This document shows, piece after piece, positions 1 to 5,961 of a stretch of 5,961 nt of DNA. Both the position numbers and the translations under genes were made by a program. The notes under the pieces are model-generated. The model was not told the DNA's origin. It was given only the letters and a program-made list of their open reading frames with translations, and ran no database searches. Position 1 is the first letter of the stretch. Each line of letters opens with the position of its first letter. The DNA comes from an uncultured Flavobacteriales bacterium (GTDB lineage: Bacteria > Bacteroidota > Bacteroidia > Flavobacteriales_D > Crocinitomicaceae): the NCBI GenBank assembly GCA_905479845.1, contig CAJQOB010000330.1, forward strand, positions 1-5,961, read 5' to 3'.

Positions 1-1864
1 ATAAGGAAACGATTTTTGCCACATTCTCACTCAGCAATAATCGCATCGCTCTGAGTTGAGCATTCTCCTCTTTCAAAATTGTAACACTTTGATAAAAGTG
101 GTTGTATTGCTTCACTAATTCGTAAGTGTAATTTGCAATCAATGCTGGAGAATGATTTGCTCCTGCTTCCCTCACCACGTTTTCGAATTCAACCAATTGC
201 TTAACGATTGATTTTTCCTCAGGTAAGAAAGCGGAAACTCCCTCGAGTGAAAGTTTATCCTCTGATTTCGCCAACAAAGATTTGATTCTTGCATGTGCAT
301 ATTGAATAAATGGTCCAGTGTTTCCATTCAATTCTATCGATTCACCTGGATCGAACACCAATTTCTTCTTCGGATCAACTTTCAACAAGTAATACTTCAA
401 TCCACCAAGTCCGATCAATTCATAAAGCGATCGTTTCTGTTCGTCAGACATTCCATCGATATGACCACGTTCTTGCGTCATTTCTTGAGCTTGAACGATA
501 ATATCTTCCATCAAGTCATCAGCATCAACTACAGTCCCCTCACGAGATTTCATTCTCCCCATGCCCTTTGGAAGCTCAACCATTCCATAAGAAAGGTGAT
601 AACAATTATGAGCCCAATTGTATGCCAATTTTTTCAAGATCAAAAAGAGAACCTTAAAGTGGTGATCTTGCTCGTTACCTACGGTATAAATGATACCGTC
701 CAGATCAGGGTAGTCCTTGAAACGATCTACAGCTGTACCAACATCTTGTGTCATGTAAACGGCCGTACCATCAGAACGAAGAACAAGCTTATCGTCAACT
801 CCTTCATCCGAAAGATCAGCCCAAACCGAGCTATCCTCCTTTTTATAGAAAACGCCTTTCGAAAGTCCTTCAGCAACAAGTTCCTTTCCAATCAAGAAAG
901 TATCCGATTCATAGTACAATTTATCGAAATCCACCCCCATCGTGTCGTAGGTCTTTTCAAATCCGTCGTACACCCAACTGTTCATTGTTGTCCAAAGCAA
1001 ATACACTTGAGGATCTCTTCCCTCCCATTTGATGAGCATTTCTTTTGCATCATTCAAAAGCGAAGTCTGATTCTTAGCGATTTCCTTGATTTTACCATCA
1101 ATTCCTTTAATCGCTTTTTCATCTTTCCCTTCTTTGGAATCGATCAATCGTTTTACCTCAGTGGCAACATCAGCATCAAAACCGTCAAAGTTTCCAGCCG
1201 TCCAAGAATCAATAATTCCCTTTGCCTCGATGTTCATTTCCTTATCGAAAATAACGTAGTACTTTCCAACAAGCTTATCGCCTTTCATTCCAGTTGATTC
1301 AGGCGTTTCACGTTTTCCATTTTCATCCAATGGAGAAAAACGCTCCCAAGCCAACATGCTTTTACAGATGTGAATTCCACGATCGTTAATGATTTGTGTT
1401 TTCACAACCTTATGTCCATTAGCTTTCAGAATCTCAGCAACTGAGTAACCTAGAAAGTTGTTTCGCAGGTGACCTAAGTGAAGAGGTTTGTTGGTATTCG
1501 GCGAAGAATACTCGACCATTACTGTTGGTTTCGAATCTGGCTTTGAAAAACCAAATTGTGCATCTTTAGAGACAAGGTCCAATTTATTTATCCAATACGC
1601 ATCAGACAAAACTATGTTCAAAAATCCATTGATTGCCTCACAGGAATCAATCTCTTCAATTGCATCCGCTAAGAACGCTCCAATTTTGTTTCCAGCATCA
1701 ACTGGAGAACAGCGCAAAATCTTCACAAAAGGAAATGTGACTAAGGTCAAATCACCTTCTACATCTTTACGTGTTTTCTGAAATTGAATCGATTTCTCCT
1801 CGATTGATGTTCCGAAAAGTGCTTCAGAATTCTCTAAAAGCGCTTTTTTAATTTTTAATTCCAT
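1..1864 (-). CDS. argS: Arginyl-tRNA synthetase (class I aaRS), 3' end cut off by window edge
   Basis: This cytoplasmic enzyme activates L-arginine with ATP and attaches it to tRNA-Arg for translation. The frame is open for 621 codons from the ATG at 1864 to the left edge. The class I signature HLGH is at residues 129-132, in the context EYSSPNTNKPLHLGH that is typical of ArgS. The KMSKS-equivalent loop reads GRMKSREGTVV at about 436-446, matching the degenerate form (MSTRxG) usual in this family. The N-terminal region (about 1-110) fits the ArgS-specific Add-1 tRNA-recognition domain. The C-terminal part has the start of the DALR anticodon-binding domain (NTGPFIQYAHARI, 515-527) and runs to a helix near LRAMRLLL (604-611). 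By comparison with the family, about 20-25 residues are missing at the C-terminus. The start overlaps the stop of the upstream arginase gene by one base (TAATG), which supports this start and an operon. The identification is secure. Confidence 0.97.
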   Translation of the reverse strand, partial: MELKIKKALLENSEALFGTSIEEKSIQFQKTRKDVEGDLTLVTFPFVKILRCSPVDAGNKIGAFLADAIEEIDSCEAINGFLNIVLSDAYWINKLDLVSKDAQFGFSKPDSKPTVMVEYSSPNTNKPLHLGHLRNNFLGYSVAEILKANGHKVVKTQIINDRGIHICKSMLAWERFSPLDENGKRETPESTGMKGDKLVGKYYVIFDKEMNIEAKGIIDSWTAGNFDGFDADVATEVKRLIDSKEGKDEKAIKGIDGKIKEIAKNQTSLLNDAKEMLIKWEGRDPQVYLLWTTMNSWVYDGFEKTYDTMGVDFDKLYYESDTFLIGKELVAEGLSKGVFYKKEDSSVWADLSDEGVDDKLVLRSDGTAVYMTQDVGTAVDRFKDYPDLDGIIYTVGNEQDHHFKVLFLILKKLAYNWAHNCYHLSYGMVELPKGMGRMKSREGTVVDADDLMEDIIVQAQEMTQERGHIDGMSDEQKRSLYELIGLGGLKYYLLKVDPKKKLVFDPGESIELNGNTGPFIQYAHARIKSLLAKSEDKLSLEGVSAFLPEEKSIVKQLVEFENVVREAGANHSPALIANYTYELVKQYNHFYQSVTILKEENAQLRAMRLLLSENVAKIVSL

Positions 1865-2814
1865 TATTTCTTGATTGAATTGGCTGCTTCCTCAAATAAT
1901 TCAAAAGTAATTTCAGCCATTCTATTTTGTTTATTGTCTAAGCATGGATTCACTTCAACGAATTCCATGCATACTAATTTCTCTTCCTCTCCAAATGCCG
2001 TTAAAAAATCATAGGCCTCATTTGGCGTAATTCCATTTGCTACTGGCGTTCCTGTTCCATACGAAGATAACTCTGGATCCATTGAATCCACATCGAATGA
2101 AACATAAATCATATCACAATCTGAAAGTTTATCCAAGCACTTTTTAATAATTGCTTGCGTCCCTTCAGATCGAATCGATTCAACCTTATGATTAGTAATG
2201 TTTAGCCTCTCCATGATCGCATCTTCTTGTTTCTCGGTGTCTCTTACACCAATGAAAACCAAATCTTCTGCGCTCAATTTAGGCCCTTCAACTCCTGTAT
2301 TTTTTAATCTATTCCAGTAGTCAACAATATCTCCATGAGGATCATTCGATTTACACTCTAAGTTATCTTCTCCCAAGGCTGTTGCTAAAGGCATGCCATG
2401 CATGTTTCCAGTTGGAGTCGTGTAAGGCGTGTGTAAATCTCCGTGCGCATCAATCCAGATTACACCTAATCGTTTGTTTGGATAAGCAGCTTTAATACCA
2501 GCCATAGTTCCACCTGCCGAACCATGATCAGAAGCTAAAACATAGGGAAACTTACCATTCTCTAATGTTAGCTTTACCGCATTTGAAACACGGTCAAATA
2601 CTTGCACTAAACCTTCAATTCGTTTAGCAAAAGGATATTTCACCTCCGTATCAAGCATTTGATTCTCGTTTTCAATTCTCATCACAGCGTGATCACGAAA
2701 GAAGTAATTCTCTTTTTTTCGTGCCGCCGCGATCACAGCATCAGGCCCTAAAGAAGAACCGCGGGTTCCTGCTGTAATTTCCGATGAATTAATGATTAAC
2801 TGTAACTCCTTCAT
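1864..2814 (-). CDS. rocF: Arginase-family ureohydrolase, probably arginase
   Basis: The 316-residue product belongs to the Mn-dependent ureohydrolase fold; arginase hydrolyses L-arginine to L-ornithine and urea in the cytoplasm. All expected binuclear Mn ligands are visible: His97 (SDHGS, replacing the usual GGDHS), Asp122, His124 and Asp126 (DAHGD), and Asp241 and Asp243 (SFDVDSMDP). His139 in GNMHG matches the catalytic His141 of human arginase I, and Glu287 in EVNP matches Glu277. The GNxHG and GTGTP motifs favour arginase over agmatinase or formimidoylglutamase. Two substrate-binding positions differ from human arginase I: Asn130 becomes His128, and Asp183 becomes Glu194, so the substrate is inferred. 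The ATG at 2814 starts a typical family N-terminus, and 316 residues is a normal length. It is the first gene of a unit with argS, with a candidate promoter and a palindrome just upstream. The symbol follows common bacterial usage for arginase. Confidence 0.86.
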   Translation of the reverse strand: MKELQLIINSSEITAGTRGSSLGPDAVIAAARKKENYFFRDHAVMRIENENQMLDTEVKYPFAKRIEGLVQVFDRVSNAVKLTLENGKFPYVLASDHGSAGGTMAGIKAAYPNKRLGVIWIDAHGDLHTPYTTPTGNMHGMPLATALGEDNLECKSNDPHGDIVDYWNRLKNTGVEGPKLSAEDLVFIGVRDTEKQEDAIMERLNITNHKVESIRSEGTQAIIKKCLDKLSDCDMIYVSFDVDSMDPELSSYGTGTPVANGITPNEAYDFLTAFGEEEKLVCMEFVEVNPCLDNKQNRMAEITFELFEEAANSIKK

Positions 2815-2831
2815 AAGATTCGATTGATTGG

Positions 2832-2867
2832 CAAAAATAATATTAATTGTCTGTTAAATCCAGTCAA
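2832..2867 (-). promoter_or_regulatory. Candidate Bacteroidota-type promoter for the arginase-argS unit
   Basis: Read on the minus strand, TATTTTTG (2839 to 2832) matches the Bacteroidota -7 consensus TANNTTTG exactly. A TTG (2867 to 2865) upstream could be the -33 element, but the 25-base spacing is slightly longer than the usual range of about 17-23. Transcription would start near 2826 and leave a leader of roughly 12 bases before the arginase ATG. The spacer is almost wholly occupied by the inverted repeat at 2841-2873. In AT-rich DNA a match of this quality can arise by chance, so this is a plausible inference only. Confidence 0.4.
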
Positions 2868-2873
2868 TTAATA
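2841..2873. repeat. Interrupted palindrome, possible operator in the divergent intergenic region
   Basis: The left arm TATTAATTG-T-CTG (2841-2853) and the right arm CAG-T-CAATTAATA (2861-2873) are reverse complements at 12 of 13 positions, with a single T-T mismatch, around a 7-base centre (2854-2860). It lies between the divergent arginase and secreted-protein genes. It also sits between the candidate -33 and -7 elements of the arginase promoter, where a bound dimeric repressor would block RNA polymerase. There is no adjacent gene end for it to terminate, so an operator is more likely than a terminator. The regulator is unknown, and I do not see a clear match to an ARG box. Confidence 0.5.
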
Positions 2874-2896
2874 GCAGTATCCTTATCGCAGTTTAG

Positions 2897-2904
2897 TAAC
2901 TTTA
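2897..2904 (+). promoter_or_regulatory. Weak candidate -7 element for the secreted-protein gene
   Basis: TAACTTTA matches the Bacteroidota -7 consensus TANNTTTG except at the last base. It would place a transcription start near 2910 and a leader of about 33 bases before the ATG at 2943. No TTG element is found 17-23 bases upstream, so the support is weak. Confidence 0.22.
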
Positions 2905-2942
2905 GTGCTTCATTTCCGTTCAACAAGAAACAACCAATTTCT

Positions 2943-3638
2943 ATGCGCAATTTTATCCTCTTTTTCACTCTCATTTTGGCTTTCCCTATTGCAAGTTTCA
3001 GCCAATCAAAAAAGACCAAGACTTTCGTAGGAATGCTAGAGTATAAAATCATCGTTCGCGATAGTTCACTTAAGGAATTGGTTCCAGATAACAGAATGAT
3101 TGTTTATACGAATGATACGATTGTTCGAGTAGAAAATTTCACCCAGAATTTAGGAAATCAGATTGCGATTAAGCACATGCTTTTGGACAAGTCTTACCTC
3201 ATGTTGGATACCGAATTTGGTAAGTTTGCTATCCAGATGGACGAAACCGAAGATCAGAAACAAAAACAGGCGAGCGATACTACATCATCCGAAATGGACA
3301 AGTTCGTTTTTGAGAAGAAATGTGGTAAAACGAGAATGCTTGGGAGAAAGATGAACCGATTGATGGTTTCACACCCTGAATTCAAAGAACCGATTGAGTT
3401 CTTATATCTTAAAGGGTATTCATCAGAAATTGTAAATGCTTACCCAAAGATCAATGGTATCCCTACAAAATACAGTGTTATTACCCCAGACGCAATTTTT
3501 GATTACACCTTGGTAAAAATGAGTGAGTACACACCAGAGCACGACCTCTTCGGAATCCCTGCTGATTTTGAACGCATTAGCTTCGATGACTTCATGGATA
3601 AATTAATCGAAGCGAAAGGCGCACAGAGCGGAAATTAA
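2943..3638 (+). CDS. Secreted protein of unknown function, DUF4412/GLPGLI-like
   Basis: The product has 231 residues. A classic signal peptide fills residues 1-20: basic Met-Arg, a hydrophobic core (FILFFTLILAFPI) and a Ser-Phe-Ser|Gln cleavage site of the kind common in Bacteroidota exports. It has no lipobox cysteine, so it is probably periplasmic or released. The mature part begins with a beta-rich stretch (FVGMLEYKIIV, about 28-38), followed by alternating hydrophobic strands. A charged low-complexity loop lies at about 101-119 and a single Cys at 127. The C-terminal region ends in HDLFGIPADFERIS (about 200-213). This pattern, especially the closing F-x-IPADF segment, resembles the DUF4412 and GLPGLI families of secreted Bacteroidota proteins, but I assign that from memory of family style only. 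I chose the ATG at 2943 because it gives the signal peptide; an in-frame TTG at 2847 would bury it. The gene diverges from the arginase unit and lies 96 bases before ftsK. Confidence 0.85.
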   Translation: MRNFILFFTLILAFPIASFSQSKKTKTFVGMLEYKIIVRDSSLKELVPDNRMIVYTNDTIVRVENFTQNLGNQIAIKHMLLDKSYLMLDTEFGKFAIQMDETEDQKQKQASDTTSSEMDKFVFEKKCGKTRMLGRKMNRLMVSHPEFKEPIEFLYLKGYSSEIVNAYPKINGIPTKYSVITPDAIFDYTLVKMSEYTPEHDLFGIPADFERISFDDFMDKLIEAKGAQSGN

Positions 3639-3644
3639 ACTTCC

Positions 3645-3665
3645 CACAACTAACATTTCGTTGTG
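3645..3665 (+). terminator. Weak hairpin just after the secreted-protein gene
   Basis: CACAAC (3645-3650) and GTTGTG (3660-3665) form a 6-bp stem with a 9-base loop starting 7 bases after the stop codon. No run of T follows immediately, so if it terminates transcription it is weak and ftsK may receive read-through. Confidence 0.25.
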
Positions 3666-3676
3666 TATACTTACTG

Positions 3677-3684
3677 TAATTTTC
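3677..3684 (+). promoter_or_regulatory. Weak candidate -7 element for ftsK
   Basis: TAATTTTC matches TANNTTTG at all but the last position and lies 50 bases before the ftsK start. A TTG at 3661-3663 is only 13 bases upstream, shorter than expected for a -33 element. ftsK could have its own promoter here, but this is a weak call. Confidence 0.2.
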
Positions 3685-3708
3685 TCTCATGCGCGCGAGA
3701 TTCCTAAC

Positions 3709-3723
3709 TATCTTCGCAAGATA
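3709..3723 (+). other. Small hairpin in the ftsK leader
   Basis: TATCTT (3709-3714) and AAGATA (3718-3723) pair perfectly around a CGC triloop, ending 11 bases before the ftsK ATG. In the mRNA it could sit at the edge of the ribosome-binding region and influence initiation. The stem is short and AT-rich, so it may have no function. Confidence 0.25.
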
Positions 3724-3734
3724 TAGCTACAAGA

Positions 3735-5961
3735 ATGGCATTAGACAACGAATATATAGCGAAAGACGAGAAGGTATCATCAAGTAAAAAGACGGCAAAA
3801 CCAAAGGCTAAGTCTACCTCTCGAACACGCAAGAAAAAAGCACCTAAAAAATCAACGAAATCACCCCTTCAGCAGTTGAAGGATCGATTCAATCAAAAGA
3901 AAGTAAAAACGAGTATTGGTGTTGGATTACTCATCTTTTCATTTTTTATTTTTCTAGCAATCTTCTCATACCTATTTACGTGGCAAGAAGATCAAAACAG
4001 ACTCATTAACAAGGGCTTTTTTGAATTCTTGTTTGAAGAAAGTTCCGTACCCGTTGCTAACTGGCTAGGTAAATTTGGAGCTTGGACCTCTCACCTCTTG
4101 GTGTTCCGCTGGTTCGGAATCTCATCTTTTGCAATCCCTTTGTTCACGTTCATCTTATCCATAAAATTATTGTTCAAAACTGAACTACTTCCTATTCGTA
4201 AGACCTTATCTACTGTGGTTCTTTCTACTATTTGGTTGAGTGTCTTTTTTGGCTTCTTCGCCAATCAGGTGAATTACTTGGGCGGAACGTTTGGATACCA
4301 AGTCAACGACTGGTTCAGATTGACTCTCGGGAAATTCGGATCTCTGATACTGATAATCGCAATCGGGTATTTATTCGCATTGATACTTTTCAATCTAAAT
4401 CTGAAAAAAGTAATCGGTTGGTTTAGCAAGTCTAATGATGAAGCTGAAGCTACAATTGACACTGATGACAACCAAATTCGTTCTAAGGAAGATCTTGCAG
4501 TTGTTAATACAATCAAGGAAGAAGAAAAGATTGAAGAACAACAAGCACAGGTTGTTGACTTTACAGAAGAACAAGACAATGAGCTGATTTCTGAGGTAAT
4601 TGATGCCACAGGAAGAGAAGAGTTGTCAATAACAACACCTGAACCGGAAGAACAAGCAGAACCAATTTTGGAATCTTCTGATGACGGTGATTTCTCTGTT
4701 AAAGTTGCAACAGAAAATCAAGACGAAATATTGACAAGCGAGGAAGTCAATGAGAAAGTTGAGGAGTTTGGAGAGTACGATCCAAAATTGGATTTATCGA
4801 GCTACACCCTCCCTTCTCTGGATTTATTGAAACAATATGAAAGCAAAGGACCATCGGTAAGTAAGTCGGAGCTCGAGGCGAACAAAAATAAGATTGTAGA
4901 AACGCTTTCGAACTACAAAATCGAGATTTCGAAAATTATGGCAACCGTTGGACCAACAGTTACCTTGTACGAAATCGTTCCTGCTCCTGGTGTCAGAATT
5001 TCTAAAATCAAAAACTTAGAAGACGACATCGCCCTGAGTTTGGCAGCACTCGGAATTCGTATTATCGCTCCAATCCCCGGGAAAGGAACAATCGGTATTG
5101 AAGTCCCGAATAGTAGCCCAGACATGGTGAGCATGCATTCACTAATCGCTTCTAAAAAATTCCAGGACAGCGATTTCGAATTGCCTGTTGTGATGGGTAA
5201 AACCATTACGAATGAAACATTCACGTTCGACCTAACTAAAATGCCTCACCTCTTGGTTGCGGGTGCCACAGGTCAGGGTAAATCCGTTGGATTGAATGCT
5301 ATTCTTGTATCGATTTTATATAAGAAACACCCTGCTCAGGTTAAATTCGTTCTGATTGACCCGAAAAAGGTCGAGCTGACATTATACAACAGAATTGAAC
5401 GTCACTTCTTGGCTAAACTGCCGGACGAAGAAGACGCGATCATTACAGATGTAAGTAAGGTTGTCAATACTTTGAATTCGCTTTGTATTGAAATGGACGA
5501 TCGTTACGACCTGTTGAAAAAAGCCCAATGCCGTACGATTAAAGAGTACAACGCGAAATTCGTTGCGCGAAAACTGAACCCTGAAAATGGACATCAGTTC
5601 TTGCCGTACATCGTTGTGTTGATTGATGAGTTTGCTGACTTGATCATGACGGCAGGAAAAGAAGTTGAGCACCCGATTGCTCGTATCGCTCAATTAGCAC
5701 GTGCCATTGGAATTCACTTAATTGTTGCCACGCAGCGACCATCTGTAAATGTAATTACAGGAATGATTAAGGCCAACTTCCCTGCTCGTATTGCGTTCCG
5801 TGTACTATCAAAAATTGACTCTAGAACGATCTTGGATGGAAACGGAGCTGACCAATTGATTGGACGTGGAGACATGTTGATTAGTACAGGATCTGACATG
5901 GTTCGTTTACAGTGTGGATTTGTGGACACTCCAGAGGTAGAAGAGATTTGTACATTCATTG
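3735..5961 (+). CDS. ftsK: FtsK/SpoIIIE-type DNA translocase, 3' end cut off by window edge
   Basis: FtsK is a septum-anchored hexameric ATPase that pumps chromosomal DNA and coordinates dimer resolution with cell division. The frame is open for 742 codons. The N-terminus is strongly basic (about 10-58). Four hydrophobic membrane segments follow at about 59-81, 119-146, 158-177 and 201-222. An acidic, Glu-rich linker spans about 233-347, much shorter than the E. coli linker. The alpha domain of the motor covers about 380-475 (GPTVTLYEIVPAPGVRISKI). The RecA-like beta domain then begins, with Walker A GATGQGKS at 510-517, a DPKK motif at 542-545, Walker B VVLIDEF at 627-633 and ATQRPS at 665-670. 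The end of the beta domain and the DNA-reading gamma domain lie beyond the right edge. The ATG at 3735 is the only ATG after an in-frame stop at 3705-3707. The position of Gln in Walker A instead of the more common Ser is, as far as I recall, usual in Bacteroidota. Confidence 0.97.
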   Translation, partial: MALDNEYIAKDEKVSSSKKTAKPKAKSTSRTRKKKAPKKSTKSPLQQLKDRFNQKKVKTSIGVGLLIFSFFIFLAIFSYLFTWQEDQNRLINKGFFEFLFEESSVPVANWLGKFGAWTSHLLVFRWFGISSFAIPLFTFILSIKLLFKTELLPIRKTLSTVVLSTIWLSVFFGFFANQVNYLGGTFGYQVNDWFRLTLGKFGSLILIIAIGYLFALILFNLNLKKVIGWFSKSNDEAEATIDTDDNQIRSKEDLAVVNTIKEEEKIEEQQAQVVDFTEEQDNELISEVIDATGREELSITTPEPEEQAEPILESSDDGDFSVKVATENQDEILTSEEVNEKVEEFGEYDPKLDLSSYTLPSLDLLKQYESKGPSVSKSELEANKNKIVETLSNYKIEISKIMATVGPTVTLYEIVPAPGVRISKIKNLEDDIALSLAALGIRIIAPIPGKGTIGIEVPNSSPDMVSMHSLIASKKFQDSDFELPVVMGKTITNETFTFDLTKMPHLLVAGATGQGKSVGLNAILVSILYKKHPAQVKFVLIDPKKVELTLYNRIERHFLAKLPDEEDAIITDVSKVVNTLNSLCIEMDDRYDLLKKAQCRTIKEYNAKFVARKLNPENGHQFLPYIVVLIDEFADLIMTAGKEVEHPIARIAQLARAIGIHLIVATQRPSVNVITGMIKANFPARIAFRVLSKIDSRTILDGNGADQLIGRGDMLISTGSDMVRLQCGFVDTPEVEEICTFI

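Noticed and set aside
293..1297. A 334-codon open frame on the plus strand
   Set aside because: It lies fully antisense to argS, whose signature motifs are intact. The translation has no recognisable domain and the composition of a reverse-frame shadow.
1844..1860. A tandem ATTAAAA-like repeat at the start of argS
   Set aside because: It simply encodes the Lys/Ile-rich N-terminus (ELKIKKA) in AT-rich codons.
2847..2942. A 32-codon N-terminal extension of the secreted protein from an in-frame TTG
   Set aside because: It would put the clear signal peptide internal to the protein, and the TTG falls inside the palindrome at 2841-2873. The ATG at 2943 is the better start.
3683..3700. An alternating GCGCGCG patch flanked by TCTC and GAGA
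   Set aside because: The flanks do not pair as a clean stem and the patch is too short to suggest a specific role.
3689..3787. A 32-residue basic open frame starting ATGCGCGCG and overlapping the ftsK start in another frame
   Set aside because: It could be an upstream ORF, but there is no initiation signal or composition to set it apart from chance, and its 3' half lies over ftsK coding sequence.
4274..4609. A minus-strand open frame of 111 codons rich in Ser
   Set aside because: It is antisense to the membrane and acidic linker region of ftsK. The Ser-rich composition follows from the Glu- and Asn-rich codons of the opposite strand.
4913..5959. Several minus-strand open frames of about 80-103 codons
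   Set aside because: All lie antisense to the conserved ftsK motor domain, with no motif or start context of their own.

Overview
This window looks like chromosomal DNA of a member of the Bacteroidota, probably near the Flavobacteriales. The support is indirect: the DNA is AT-rich, the starts lack Shine-Dalgarno sequences, one candidate promoter matches the TANNTTTG form of the -7 box used by this phylum, one secreted protein has a signal peptide ending in the phylum-typical Ser-Phe-Ser|Gln pattern, and FtsK carries the Walker A variant GATGQGKS. No marker pins down a genus.

The layout has two transcription units diverging from a 128-bp intergenic region (2815-2942). Leftward is a two-gene unit: a complete arginase-family ureohydrolase (2814 to 1864), then argS for arginyl-tRNA synthetase (1864 to beyond position 1). 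The arginase stop and the argS start share one base (TAATG), so the two are almost certainly co-transcribed and probably translationally coupled. Both products use L-arginine: one hydrolyses it to ornithine and urea, the other loads it onto tRNA-Arg. Rightward is a small secreted protein of unknown function (2943-3638). After a 96-bp gap comes a large ftsK/spoIIIE-type DNA translocase gene (3735 to the right edge), cut inside its motor domain.

Most of the window is housekeeping sequence and I see no mobile element, CRISPR array, RNA gene or defence system. The most notable non-coding structure is a 33-bp interrupted palindrome (2841-2873, 12 of 13 arm positions paired) in the divergent intergenic region. 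It lies between the candidate -33 and -7 elements of the arginase promoter, as an operator would. The arginase also has substitutions around its active site that leave its exact substrate open. There is no gene-free stretch longer than 300 bases.
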